Part shown: piece after piece, positions 1-12,526 of the stretch | Numbering within the stretch: the first letter of the stretch is position 1 | Layout of the letters: the number at the start of each line of letters is the position of its first letter | NCBI GenBank assembly: GCA_033239125.1 | Contig: BSWB01000002.1 | Span: 87,044,560 to 87,108,559 of the forward strand | DNA from: Fagopyrum homotropicum | Taxonomy: Eukaryota; Streptophyta; Magnoliopsida; Caryophyllales; Polygonaceae | Reading direction: 5' to 3' | Length of the DNA: 64,000 bases | The notes under the pieces: generated by a model | The model's database searches: none | What the model was told of the DNA's origin: nothing | Seen by the model: only the letters and a program-made list of their open reading frames with translations | Made by a program: the position numbers and the translations under genes

Positions 1-3000
1 GTACATTGAATGTAGGATCATATGCGTAATCATCAGGCAACTCCAAAACATAAGCATTATCCCCTGCCTTGTGTAAGACCTTGAAAGGTCCATTTCCTCT
101 TTGAGAGAGCTTGGATTTCCTCAACTGTTGAAACCTCTCCTTCCTTAAGTGAAATCACACGAGATCACCAGGCTCGAATGTGATCTTCTTGCGTTCGTGG
201 TTAGCTTTCGCAGCATTGTACTTGCCCTTCTCCTCAAGCTTCTGGCGTGTCATCTCATGCAACTCCCGAATGTGTTCAACTTGCGTTTTAGCACTGAAAT
301 CTACTCGCTCCTTCTTAGGTAATGGTGTAAGATCAAACGGGGTTAGTGCATAAAACCCATACACACACTCAAAAGGAGAAATGGAAGTTGAAGAATGCAC
401 AACCCTATTATAAGCAAATTCGACATGAGGTAAGACATTCTCCCATTCCTTAAGACTCTTCTTAATAACAACCCTTAACAAAGTAGTTAGTGTCCTATTA
501 GTTACTTCAGTTTGGCCATCAGATTGAGGGTGACTAGAAGTAGAAAACAATAGCTTAGTTCCTAGCTTTCCCCAAAGAGTTCTCTAAAAGTAACTTAGAA
601 ATTTAACATCCCTATCACTAACTATAGTCCTCAAAACTCCATGCAACTTAACTACTCCCTAAAGAACAAGTTGGCTACATTGGTGGCATCATCAGCCTTA
701 TGGCAAGCTATAAAGTGAGCCATCTTAGAGAATCGATCTACAACCACAAATATCGAGTCTCTGCCCCTCTTAGTCCTAGGCAATCCCACAATAAAATCCA
801 TACTAATATCCTCCCAAGGGGCTGTAGGGATTGGAAAAGGCGTGTACAACCATGGGGTTTCACTTCAGATTTGGCTCTAAGGCATTCTAAACATCTCTTA
901 ACAGCATGTTCTACATCCCTAAGCATATGAAGCCAAAAGAAGTGTGAAATAAGCATAGCATAAGTCTTATCTCTCCCAAAATGCCCCATTAATCCTCCTT
1001 TATGGGCTTCATCAACTAATAACATCCGAAGAGAACACCTAGGGATACAAACCTTATCAGCCTTAAACAAGAAACCATCAAACACGTAGAAATTATCTAA
1101 AGCACCCTTAGCCAAACATATCTTGTAGGTTTCACCAAAATCAGCATCATCAACATATAATTCCTTAATATACACGAAACCTAGCACTTTAGAATCAAGG
1201 GTGGTCAACAAAGAGTGTCTCCTAGATAATGCATCAGCAACTACATTGTCCTTTCCCTTTTTATACTTGATAACATAAGGAAAAGTCTCAATAAACTCCA
1301 TCCAACTACCATCTCGCCTATCTAGTTTATCTTGACTCCTGAAGTGTTTTAAAGATTCATGATCAGAATGCAAGATAAACTCTCTAGGCCACAAGTAGTG
1401 TTGCCATGTCTTATGTACTCTAAACAAAGCATATAACTCCTTATCATAAGTAGAATAGTTAAGACATGCTCCATTGAGTTTCTCACTAAAGAAAGCAATA
1501 GGTTTACCTTCTTGCATAAGAACACCTCCAATTCCAATTCCAAATGCATCACACTTCACTTCAAATGGCTTGTTGAAATCTGGAAGAGCAAGCAAAGGTG
1601 CATGAGTGAGAACCTCCTTAAGCTTGTTGAATGCATGGTCCTGCACACTACCCCACACAAAAGGCGTGTTCTTCTTGCATATTTACGTCAATGGGGCTGC
1701 AATGGTGCTAAAATCACGCACAAAACGCCTATAGAAGCTAGCAAGACCATGAAAACTCCTAACATTGCCAATAGAGCTCGGAATAGGCCAATCTCGAATG
1801 GCCTTGATCTTCTCTTCATTCACTTGTAAACCGTCTATGCTCACTACAAACCCAAGAAAAATAACTTCATTAGTGCAAAAGTCACATTTCTAAAGATTGA
1901 CATGTGTTCATCTCTAAGAGTAGAAACAACTTCCCTTAGATGTCTTTCATGCTCCTCTAGTGATTTGCTGTAAATGAGAATGTCATCAAAGTAAAAACAA
2001 CAAATTTACCTATAAACTTTCTCAAAACATGGTTCATTAATCTCATGAAAGTAGAAGGAGCATTAGAAAGTCCAAATGGCATAACAAGCCACTCATATAA
2101 ACCAAACTTGGTTTTAAAAGCAATTTTCCACTCATCCCCTTCCTTCATCCTAATCTGATGGTATCCTTTCCTAAGATCAATTTTACTAAACATAGTGGAA
2201 CCATTGAAGCTCATCTAACATACCATCAAGGCGTGGGATAGGGTGGCGATACTTAATGGTTATGTTATTGATGGCCCTACAATCAACACACATCCTCCAA
2301 GTATTATCTTTCTTAGGCACTAAAAGCACGGGGACAACACATGGACTAAGGCTTTCCCTCACATAACCCTTATTTACGAGCTCTTGCACTTGGTTTCTAA
2401 CCTCTTGGCTCTCATTAGGGTTCATTCTATAGGCTGGCCTATTCGGTAAGGTTGCTCCCAGAATGAGATCTATTTGATGCTCTATGCCTCTCAAGGGTGG
2501 TAGGCCATGGGGTATCTCATTAGGAAACACATCCTTAAACTCCTCAAGTATGGCTACAATGCTAGGTGGAAGATTTTCTTTAGTTTCATCACTCACTAGG
2601 GCTAACTTCTTACATAAGGTCATCAAAGTGATTTCTAGAGGAAGATAAGCACTTTGAAACTCAAATTTGGCTACTAGCAAAGTAGAGGGGATTTGTGTGT
2701 TAGTTGAAGCTAAAAGGGTATTAGAAGGCTCTAGAGGCTCGGTTTTGGAATTATTTGGCTTACTCCCCTTCTTAGCTTGGTCTACCCCATCTTCACTTGC
2801 CTTTTTCTTCTCAAATGTCTCAGCTATTTGTAAGGGAGTCATAGGCTTTAAGGTTACATGTTTTCCGTTAAAAGTGAAAGTATACCTATTAGTGTAACCA
2901 TCATCTAAGACTCTCCTTTCAAATTGTCAAGGACGACCTAATAAGATATGAAAAGCTTGCATAGGGACAACATCACACAAAACATTATCCTCATAATGGC

Positions 3001-5068
3001 CTAAAGTGAATGTGACCTTAACTTGGTTATTTACCTTCAATTCTCCACATTCTTTCATCCAATGAAGCTTATAAGGTCTGGGTGATAGAAAGTTGTTAAT
3101 TGCACCTTATTAACCAAATCGGTGCTAGCTATGTTACAACAACTACCCCCCATCAATTATAACATTACAAACCTTCCCTTTAACCAAACATCTAGTGTGA
3201 AACAAGTTTTCCCTTTGGTTATCCTCACAAGGGGCAAGTTGTATACTAAGGGCTCTCCTAGCTATCAAAGTATTATCATGTGACAAGCAAACATCCAAAA
3301 CAGGCTCATCATGCTCAAAATCAGATTCAATACGTTCAAGAGACTCATCATGCTCAAAAACAGATTCTACACATTCAAGAGACTCATCATTCTCAAAATT
3401 AGATTCAACACAAGCAATAGACTTGTTTGGAACATCCAAATCACATAGCACATAGTTATTAGCTAGGAATGAACTAGGGTGAGCATACAACACACGTTGA
3501 GCAAGCAAACAATCCCTTTGTTCATATACTATTCCAACATCCGAATCAACATCATCACTAGGCTCAATTTCATTAGATTCAAGTTCATGCTCAGATTCTG
3601 ACTCATATTGGCCTAAATGATTTATTAGCAAAGTTGTCCTATTCGGACAATCTTTCATCACGTGTCCTCTACCTTGACACTTAAAACACACAACATCTCT
3701 AGCCCTAGAAGAAGAAGAGTTATAAGTACTCCCTTGATGTGGTTTAGGGGCTGAAGTAGGCGTCTTAGGGTAGGTTGGGCGTGTGGGAGCTTGCTCGGGG
3801 GCTGTTTTGGGGGCTTCGCGGTTGTATCCTCCGTGTCGGTGCCCTCCTTGTTGTTTCCATGCATTTGAGGTCCCAAATGAGCTCCTTACGCCTTGACTCC
3901 TCCCTTTTATCTTCTTCTTGACTTTGATGGTGAGATGTAGTAACTCTATCATAGTAGAGTAGGGAAACAAATCCACCTCGTTAGCAAAACTTGAATTAAG
4001 GATACGGAGACCTGGCCATAGTTGCCTCTTCATCCTCACTAACATTGGCCTTCACCATAGCCATTTGCATGACATTGTAGGTCTCCTCGGCACTCATTGA
4101 ACCTTGCCTCAAGTTTTAAAACTTTTGCCTCAATTCCCTCCTATAGTGTTGGGGAACAAATTGAGCTCGCATGATTGCCCTCATTTGTGCCCATGTTGCA
4201 ACTTATGGATCCATGTTTCGCCTCCTTTCCTTCACAAGCTCATTCCACCATATCAAAGCATAATCAGTAAACTCAAGGGCTGCGTAATGTACCTTTTTTT
4301 TCTCGGGAAAGTTGTGACACGACCATATCTGCTCAATCTTCGTCTCCCAAGCCATGTACACATCCGGATCACAGTTGCCTTCAAAGGATGGAATCTTGAT
4401 CTTCACCTTGCCTAGATTATCTTGCTCATGATCTCGCCCTATCCTTTGGTGTCTATTGTCTCTCCTCCCTTCATAGTCTTCCTCTTGCCTCCATCTATAC
4501 TCACGCCTCCCATCTTGATCCCTCTCATCTTCTCGTCTCCTATCTTCACGCCTCCTATTTTGTTCCATCCTCCTTTCCTCATTTCTCATCCATTCCTCGT
4601 CTTGCCTCCAGACTTCCTCTTGCCTTCTTTCTTGTGCATAATCATAGCCATCATCTTCGGACTCCTCATTATCTCCATCCTGTGTGGTGCTAAGAGAGAA
4701 ATTAGCATAATGACTGTTATCATGAATAGGAGGTTTAGGGTTAGAATGATGCCCATGCGAAGCATTAATGAGAGTCTTCTTGGCTTCATTGAAAGCTTCA
4801 TGTTGGATGCCAAGAGGTACTCGTCGATGGCCTATAGTTAAGGGTTTAGAACCTGCTCCTTTCTCAAAGTGATGGCCTAGTGCCTTAGTTAGGGGAAATG
4901 AGGTGTCTTCTTTAGCCTTATTATTCTTAAGCTCGGTTATATGCCCTTGTAAATCCGTAAGCCTATCTTCCATGGCTTTAAATTCTGCTTGCATCATAGC
5001 CTTCATCATGCTAACCAAATCTGCCGGACTAGACTCCGTTGCTTCTCGGTATGATGATCACTAGACAT
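1..5068 (-). pseudogene. gag-pol: CRM-d1 gag-pol polyprotein, decayed and cut by the window start
   Basis: Degenerate Ty3/gypsy gag-pol. The start ATG is the reverse complement of 5066-5068, placed by alignment with CRM-d2 at 52101. Recognisable parts in order: a charged Arg/Glu-rich Gag N-terminus, the Gag core, a CCHC knuckle near 3690-3650, the protease motif IIDGG near 3145, RT (1957-2842), RNase H with zinc-binding integrase (738-1658), the integrase core (555-850) and the GPF module (1-155). Frameshifts occur after about 15 codons of gag, at a six-G run near 3143, in RT near 2205, and at the RT active site near 1990, where YFDD is lost. An in-frame TAA follows the Gag residues NMDP near 4200 and is shared with CRM-d2. 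It cannot make an intact polyprotein. Confidence 0.9.
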
Positions 5069-5920
5069 CTTGTTAAACACAACAAAACAAGCAAACACGT
5101 TAGATTAGATAAAAACAAAATCCTCTCTAGTGTGTCTCTCAAGTGTTTATCCCTCACTCTCAAGTGATGTGATAAGACTTTGTTGATGGCTCACCTTGTA
5201 AGAATTAACAACCTTGTGTGGGTAGTGCCTAGTCAAATATAAGCTAACACGAAACAACAATTGAATTAATCAAGGTATGTCCTATGCTGACTCAACAAAA
5301 GAAAGAAAAAAATAATGACTCAAGGAATGGACTAGTTGTATGAATGAGATGTATAACCAAAATGACCCGAAATATAGACTCAAGATAAGCTAAAAGAACC
5401 TTACTCGTAAGTGCCTCAACTTGCAACCTCAAACACCAAAATAAACAACTAAGGTCGGTTTAGGGTAGGGTGGCTGAATGACAAAGGCTTCAAATGTAGG
5501 TTTCTTGAAGTTCCCTTGAATTCTTCTTTCTCTTTTTCAACTCTTTGTAAGAACAATGTTGTTAGTTCAATAACTTAGAGCTAAACACAATGCCAACACA
5601 AAGCTGAATTCTTCTTTCTTTCTTTCTTTTTTTTTAAAAAAAATTCTGGAAGACAACTCCTTTTTTTTAACTCAGCAAAAGTAAAACAGAAATTAAAAAA
5701 ATAACAAGAGAGTAAATAAGGAAACAACTAACAAGATAAAATATGGTTAGAGATAAGATATGGAAAGATATGTGATTATGGAAAAAAAATATGAAAAGAT
5801 ATGGGTGTTATAGGATTAAGGAAAGATATAGAAAGATATGGCTGTTGCAGGATTAGAGTTTATGAAAACAGTAGGTTAGGGTAGGTTTTGGCGGCGTGAA
5901 AGTGGTGGTGGGACTGGGGT
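5069..5920 (-). other. CRM-d1 untranslated leader, gag-proximal part
   Basis: Noncoding sequence between gag and the CRM-c1 insertion point. It aligns with the CRM-d2 leader. It holds a T/A-rich tract (about 5610-5700) and, nearest gag (5069-5190), the block shared with the leaders of the other CRM families. The rest of the leader lies at 27850-28069. I see no supported gene here. Confidence 0.8.
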
Positions 5921-6759
5921 TGATGAGGGACCATCCGACCTAGCATCTCCGGAGTATGAGGGAGCTATCACACGTTCCCGAGCTAAGAAGATTGAGCATG
6001 AGACTGAGGGCTTGCTGATTTTATTGGCTACAAGTGTTCATAACGAGGCTTGGCTCCTAAGTAAGCAAGAGGGCGACGACGCCAAAGCACAGGACTCGGC
6101 CAGCCCCACACATGACGCCGCTGCTCCTCCCCATGTTTCCAGCACTGTTCCATGTCTCTCATTGAGGAATGAGGCTTTTTAAGGCCTGCTTAGTGATTGT
6201 GTGTTTTAAGTAGCCCATTGGGCTTAATTTCCAGATTTTATTATGTCTTTTGTTTAAAGAGCTGAAACTATTTAAAGGCTCTTTCTTTTACTTTTTAGGC
6301 AGATTATTTTTGGTGAAAAACACTTGTTTTCATCTTTCATCTTCAATCAAAGGCGAGTTTTGATTGAAGAGTTATTGTGATCAGATTTGGCTTAGTTGTT
6401 TCGCGTGTGTCAATTGCTTTCGGGTTCTTGGTGTTCGTGAGATTCCATAAGCATCCTCCTCGTGTTGTCGAAGTTCTAAGTCGACTGTGTGAGGTTGTAA
6501 GGGGCTGAGTTCGTTGCATCGTTCTTGGTGGTTCTTGATCCCGAGATCAAGGGTTTCCACGTAGTTTGTGTCGGGTTCATCCACATCGTACTTTCTTTTA
6601 ATTTCCGTACCTTCATTTACAGTTTAGTGTCTTCTTGTTCCTTTTGTTCGCAGGTCACGCAGCACACGAAACCCTAGCCGGCTGTTTGATCTTGTCGTTC
6701 TGCGTCTTTCCCTCCTTCCGTCGTCTAGATCGAGCCAACGTCAGGTCATCCCCGTATCA
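5921..6759 (+). repeat. CRM-c1 5' LTR (839 bp)
   Basis: Starts TGATGAGGGACC and ends CCCCGTATCA, two bases before the primer site. The first 260 bases contain the reading frame for the polyprotein tail (ITRSRAK-like at about 5968-5990), which is used only in the 3' copy. A TATTTAAAGG sequence near 6268 is a plausible TATA element. It is closely similar to the LTRs at 26883 and 60545. Confidence 0.93.
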
Positions 6760-7848
6760 ATTGGTATCAGAGCTCCGGTTAACGACGGATCGATCTTGTG
6801 TCTTTCATTCTTATTGCGTCAGTTTTGAAATTTTGTGAGCTTTCTTCTTGTGTTCTTGAACTGATTGAGCTTGACTTGTTGTGTTGAAGATTGTGTTGGT
6901 TTGTGAGTATCCTAGGCCGGCCATCACCGTCTCCTCGACATAACGTACCCTACTGCTGCCGGTCTTGCCTACACACGCGAAGCTATCCCGAACCATTGCT
7001 ATCGGTTGTTCCCTAATCGGCTGTGCTTAAATCGGCTACCATTGGGCTTATTTGCTGCAACTCCACATTTCCACGTTCAAGGCACTAAGTAGAAGTTATC
7101 TCTTGTTCCATTTTAATTTATTTTTTTTAATTGTAGTTATTGGTCAGATTTGTTGGGCAAGGAAGTTCCTATATTTTAGGTAACAAAAGTTCAAAAAAAA
7201 AAAGGAAGCTGATCATTCAAAACAAAAAAAAGAGAGAAGCTTTTGTTACATTTTATTTGATTTTGTGATCTTTAGTCTTGTATGTTATTTTGTGGTGCAA
7301 ACTACCTACTCACGTCATTATCTCCCAGCCCTCTCCAGGCCTTCATCTAGACCATACGCTCGGCTAACCATCAGCGCTCCATCGCCCTTAGCCTAGCTCC
7401 GCACCCCTCATCGCCACTCTACCTCTCTCACCACGTCTTCCCTCCTTACCTTGCTACCTCTAACCTAGCCTCGGGATTACTCACACTCCAAGGCAGTCCG
7501 GAAGTGCAACAAGTAGGGCTTTAATCGGTGAGTCTTCTTCTTTTCTTCTCTTTATATATTTTGTTTGGTGATCTTCTTGAGTCTTTGTGATTCAGTTCTG
7601 TCCATTCGTGAGTCTTGTTTAGTTTGAGCTGATTTCTCATTGAACTGAATTGCATTGAGCCCTAATCGATTTTTGGTTGCTTTGGATACCTAGACACCTT
7701 AACTTAAGTGGGGTTGTTGACTCATTCGAAGCGATCCATCAACAAGCCCGACTATCACAAGAGTGTGAGCGGAAAAAGGAGTGAAACACTTGAGAGGTGT
7801 TTTGATTTCTAACCTTAACATATTTCAGTGTTTGTTTTCTTTGTGATA
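6760..7848 (+). other. CRM-c1 untranslated leader
   Basis: About 1.1 kb between primer site and gag with no supported gene. It contains A-rich tracts near 7190-7250, a C-rich stretch (7300-7510) and the leader block shared with the other CRM families just before gag (7730-7848). CRM-c2 (61387-61868) aligns with its first 430 bases. Confidence 0.8.
6762..6773 (+). promoter_or_regulatory. CRM-c1 primer binding site
   Basis: TGGTATCAGAGC, complementary to the 3' end of plant initiator-Met tRNA, lies two bases after the LTR end. It would prime minus-strand DNA synthesis. The same site recurs in every CRM copy in this window that has an internal region. Confidence 0.92.
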
Positions 7849-8046
7849 ATGTCTACCCATAGCCGTGTTTCGATGACGAGCCCCGAGCCGACAGATCTGA
7901 CAACGTTCAGCTTGTTGAAGCAAATGAACGACAATATTGCCGCTTTGACAACTCGGATGAGGGCTCTAGAAGATCGCCAGCCATTAGCCTCAGCCTTCGA
8001 ACAAGGAGACGACTCGCAGCCGCAGTCGCATCCACGAGGTCCTTTG
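7849..8046 (+). pseudogene. gag-pol: CRM-c1 gag N-terminus, cut by CRM-b1
   Basis: ATG at 7849 opens a frame of 66 codons reaching the CTTTG target duplication of CRM-b1. After removal of CRM-b1 and one CTTTG, the frame continues without a shift at 23422. The segment has the short helical N-terminal pattern (LLKQMNDNIAALTTRM) also seen in families a and b (for example LLKQLSDSVANLSKRV). A TGA immediately inside CRM-b1 ends the exposed frame. I chose the ATG over the upstream TTG because it lines up with the gag starts of the other families. Confidence 0.85.
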
Positions 8047-8618
8047 TGATGAAGGGTCACCGAGCTAGCTCCATCTTCAACACCACAAGGAGCCCTAACA
8101 CGAGCTCAAGCCAAATGCTAAGCGGAGAGGGATGCTATCTTCCTAGCCATGGTTCAAGAAGCTCACCCAAGCTCACCTCCAATGAGTCCAAGGCCCGTCA
8201 TGATGCTTAGCCACATTGGACCAGCCAAGAAGAAGTTGAATGGAGCATAAGATGAAGGCTCACGTGTGCATGTGCATGGATGAAGGCTGGCGCAAAGGCT
8301 GGCATGAGAAGCTAGTTAGAGAGTGTTAAATAAAGCCTAGAATTAGTCTATTTTATGGTTTTATTTAAAAACACTCTAAATTGTAATTATTGTTTTTATT
8401 TCTTTTCTATTTTTAGGAGAGAAGGTCTAGGTTATATATAAACCTTTCTGTCTTCTTTTTGTAGGCAGAATACGTTAAACACATTACCTAAGTGCCAAAT
8501 TGAATTCCTTCGAGTTCAGCCTCTTGTCTTGTGAGAATTGTGGTGTTTACATAGCTTTCTCGTTCTTGTGAGTGTCAATCTCCTTCGGGTTGGTGCTACA
8601 AGTCGAATTGAAGCAACC
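8047..8618 (+). repeat. CRM-b1 5' LTR, left part
   Basis: Begins TGATGAAGGGTCACC and stops at the CAACC duplication of CRM-a1; the rest is at 16089-16345. It matches the 3' LTR at 22589-23416 closely. It includes a tail reading frame (broken here), a TATATAAA-type promoter element near 8432-8442 and the start of U5. The 3' copy has one extra base near its start, which restores the reading frame. Confidence 0.93.
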
Positions 8619-9756
8619 TGATGTAGGACCATCACATGGAAGCTATCAAGGTCCCATTACTAGAGCAAGAGCTAAGGAGATCCAAGAAGCTACGTCAAGG
8701 GAAGTGCTATTGCTTGGCACAATGCGTGAACCATTTAATTGCCATACATCATGTGTTAATCTTTTGATGAATGCAGGAGCAAGCAAGCAAAGGGAGGAGA
8801 TGTTGATCACGTCCAAAGCAGCCCACGAGGATAGCCTGCTGCTCACGTCCAAGGCAGCCCAAGAGCAAAGGGAGGAGATGTTGATCACGTCCAAAGCAGC
8901 CCACGAGGATAGCCTGCTGCTCACGTCCAAGGCAGCCCAAGAGGGGAGGCAAGCAAACACGTCCAAGGCAGTCCAAGAGGGTAGGTTGCTGTTCACATCT
9001 AAAACAGCCCAAGAGGGCAGCCAACTGATCACGTTCAAAGAGGCCCAAGAGAGTAACAAGTCAGCTCATTCGGATCATCATTTGGGCTCTTAAAAACCAT
9101 CCAAATCACTCATGGATCTGTTGAACAATTCAACCCATTCGGATAGTCCATTTTGGCTCTTAAAAACGTCCAGCACACTCCAAAGATTAGTTTGAATAAG
9201 TCAGCCTATTCTCATGCTGAATTAGTTGTTTGTTAGGTTGTTAGCTACATTAGAGGAAGCTCTCTTATTACCACCTTCCCACTAATGTTTTAGTTTTCTT
9301 TTCTTTAATTTTGTCTAGATAAAAGAGTCTATATATAGCCTCTTTTAGCTGCTGAATAGGTACGTTAATTTCATTGCTTAGAATTACATTTGTAATCATT
9401 CACAAAATCAATCAAAGAACAAGAGAGTTTTTGGTTGGCATTGCTGTTGTTTGCTTGGCTGAGCTTGTTTGTGTCAACCGCCTTCGGATTGGTGCTTCGA
9501 GCCTTCACGAGTCCCTCTTTGTGCTAGTCCAGCCGGAGCTAGTGTAAAGTTGTATTGGAGACGGATCTAGGGCATTCACGAGTGGGGGTTTTGGCTCTTC
9601 AGCCTTGGTTCCTTCGTTGACTCTCTTTGGTTCTTCTCTACACCTTCCTGCGCCATTCACCATCTACGTTTCATTCCGCATTCTGGATTCGCCTCATTCA
9701 GCCGGATTCGAGATCATTGTACCTAGATCGACTCAATCACGGACAATTCCGTATCA
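8619..9756 (+). repeat. CRM-a1 5' LTR (1138 bp)
   Basis: Starts TGATGTAGGACC and ends CCGTATCA. The first 475 bases are an open frame in phase with the integrase tail of the 3' copy, including tandem 36-bp units that encode TSKAAQEG-like peptides (about 8810-9050). One 78-bp block is present twice here and once in the 3' LTR. A TATATATAG promoter-like sequence lies at about 9328-9340. Confidence 0.95.
9328..9340 (+). promoter_or_regulatory. Likely TATA box of the CRM-a1 5' LTR
   Basis: TCTATATATAGCC about 430 bases before the LTR end. The same sequence sits at the equivalent place in the 3' LTR (near 15656) and in both CRM-a2 LTRs. Placement fits a U3/R promoter, but the transcription start is not shown by sequence alone. 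Confidence 0.5.
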
Positions 9757-10399
9757 GTTGGTATCAGAGCTCAGTTGGTACAATTGATCACTCCTTTCTT
9801 CTTTGTTAAACTATTGCTTATCCAATTGAGGTTTAACTTGTGCTTGAAGTGTTCAAAATCAAAAACCAAGGGTTCTTAGTGCCGGACAACATCTTGAGGA
9901 GAGGTAAACAGAAAACAAAAAAAACAAGAATACTCAACGCTGCATACACAATTCGGTAGCCTGCTCTCCTACAATTCTCGTTGCAATCAGTTTTGGTTAC
10001 CTTCTCTCCCTCAAATCTTTGACAAAGTGTAAGAGATCTTTCAAAAAAAAAAAAAAAAAAAGACAATACAATCGGCTGGCCTTTTATTAATCTACATCAA
10101 GCACAAGTAAACTCTTTCAAACAATTCAAAACGTCATTCTAAACACATTCACCATACCTACACCAACCCAACGGTCAATACTCCAATTAGGGGTGTCTTG
10201 ATTCATCTCCGACACTAACATCAGTTTCAGCCGCTCTAGTTCCAAAGGGGTGCTAAGAAGGTTCGGAAATCGTGATCTTAAGGTGTTTGATCCTTACAAC
10301 TCGAGCCACCAGCTAGGCAATACCAACGAGAGAGTGAGCGATACACAAGTGAGATCTTTGCTTTTCTAACCTAACCGGTTCTTTGTTTGTTACTTGAGC
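9757..10399 (+). other. CRM-a1 untranslated leader
   Basis: Contains an A-run near 10040 and the conserved CRM leader block at 10320-10399. It is collinear with the CRM-a2 leader (39931-40566). I see no supported gene. Confidence 0.8.
9759..9770 (+). promoter_or_regulatory. CRM-a1 primer binding site
   Basis: TGGTATCAGAGC two bases after the 5' LTR, matching the 3' end of initiator-Met tRNA. Confidence 0.92.
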
Positions 10400-12488
10400 A
10401 TGTCCAGGTCCCTAAGTCCTAGCAAGTCTAGTAGCGAGACCGTCACGCCTGAGATGCTCAGTCTATTGAAACAATTGTCCGATTCCGTAGCTAACCTATC
10501 CAAACGAGTGGAGTCTATGGAAGCACGAACACCACCAGCAGGAACACCACCTTTGAGAACCAACTACGAGTATGGCGGTCCTTCATGCATTACTAGAGAG
10601 CCGGATCATCCGGATCAAGGTAATTTACAGTCCAACGACCCCCGAATGCTTCTAACATGCCACCCTTTGTTGATAGCTTTCAGCGACGGAATGAAGCTGT
10701 TTTTGAGGACCACACTTGGGAAGGATACAATCGGCCATTCCAGCAGCCAAGGCAAGGACGAGAACGTGATAATCTGCAGCCCTATCAAGAGCAAGACGGA
10801 CTCGGCAAAGTCAAAATCAAAATTCCCGTCTTTGAAGGAAAGTGTGATCCCGACGTCTACACGGAGTGGGAAACTAAAGTGAGCAAATCTGGTTGTGTCA
10901 CAACTTCAGCGAACCTAGGAAGGTTCAGCTAGCCGCTCTTGAGTTCCAAGGCTATGCTTTGGTATGGTGGGATCACGTAGTCAAAGAAAGAGTTCGAACA
11001 TTGGATCCTCAAATCACCACATGGGAGCATATGAAGGCACTAATGAGGTCCCGGTTCGTTCCACCTCACTATACCCGAGAGCTTCGACAACAGGTGGAAA
11101 ATTTGAGACAAGGCTCACTTAGCGCTAAGAAAGCCTATACGAATATGCAAGTTGCTATGGTGAAGGCCAACGTTCTAGAGGATGAAGAAAACACTATGGC
11201 TAGGTACCTTCGTATTCTGAATTCTAATTTGGCTAATGAAGTTGATATGTATCCCTACAGCACCATGGAGCAATTACTACACTTGGCCATTAAGGTGGAA
11301 AGGAAGACTAAGGTGCAAAACCGGGAATACAAGCCACCTCATGGGACGCCCAACACTTGGAAAGAACAAGGGAGCCGGCTGCCTAACCACAGCAAGGATC
11401 AAGGAGGCCGGAAGGAAGAGAGAAAATCGGCACCTATGGGCCAAGATGGACAAAGAAGGTCGTCGACACCAGCCACTACACCACGATCCTAGAATGAGCC
11501 TTCGAGTGATCATCGAGGGAGTACTCCTATCTCTAACTCTAGAACTGGGACATTATGCATTTTAAATGCCAAGGTAGAGGCCACATGAGTAGAGAATGTC
11601 CTAATAGACGCACTTTGATCATAAACCATCTAGGAGAATATGAGAGTGAGGATGATGTGGAATTAGATGATGAAAATGCCTTAATTGATGACAATAAACA
11701 AAATGAGAATGATGATTGCATTGAGTATGAACAAGGTGAATCTTTGATAGCTAGGAGAACTTTGCATGTCCAACTAGCACCTTGTGAGGATAACCAACGT
11801 GAAAATCTGTTTCATACTAGGTGTAGTATTAAAGGAAAAGTGTGTAATGTGATAATTGATGGAGGAAGTTGTTGCAACATAGCTAGCACTGAAATGGTAA
11901 ACAAATTACAACTTCTTACATTTTATCACCCTAGGCCATATAAACTACATTGGATGAATGAGTGTGGAAACTTAAGGTCAATAAGCAAACTAAGGTCAAT
12001 ATAACATTAGGATCATATGGGGATGTTATTACATGTGATGTTGTGCCTATGAATGCTTGTTGCTTGGTCGTCCATGGCAATATGATAGGAAAGTTGTCCA
12101 TGATGGGTTTTCTAATAAATATAGCTTTTAGTATAAAGGTAAAACTTTAACACTTAAACCTATGACACCTTTACAAATAGACGAGTACTATGAGAACAAG
12201 AGGTTAGAGCAAGGAACCCCTCCAAAGCCTAAGATCACACGGCCTAAGAGTAAGGAGAACAAAACCCATCAAACACTATTAGTACAACCAACAAGTAGCT
12301 ATCTTGAGTCTAGGAATGAATATGTCACTAACTATGCTTCTATGGATGTGCTAATGACGAGTTTGTGTAAATCTCTAGTGAATGTGCCTCATGACTCTAC
12401 GATTCCACTTCCTAGTTCTATCCAAGGGCTGTTAGACGAGTTTAGGGACGTTTTTCCTGAGGAGATTCCAGCCGGCTTGTCGCCCATT

Positions 12489-12526
12489 AGGGTTCATCCT
12501 ATAGGCCCGCCTATAGGATGAACCCT
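12489..12526. repeat. Perfect 18-bp inverted repeat with a 2-base loop
   Basis: The arms are 12489-12506 and 12509-12526, with CC between them. CRM-a2 has only the right arm at this position, with an ordinary protease-RT linker before it. The left arm is therefore an inverted copy of the right arm that replaced about 20 codons. Confidence 0.93.

Noticed and set aside
4422..4841. 139-codon plus-strand frame rich in Ile, Leu and Pro; similar frame on the minus strand at 52327-52728
   Set aside because: Antisense of the Arg/Glu-rich Gag region of family d. Purine-rich coding DNA gives such hydrophobic shadow frames.
8810..9050. CRISPR-like direct repeats
   Set aside because: The units are contiguous coding minisatellite repeats without unique spacers, in plant nuclear DNA.
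8646..9059. Long minus-strand frames rich in SWAALDVSS-like repeats (also at 15048-15386, 34792-35229 plus strand and 41286-41723 plus strand)
   Set aside because: They are antisense to the family a LTR-encoded repeat tail. A 36-bp repeat without stops in one frame is easily open in others, and they lie opposite a frame that is in phase with pol.
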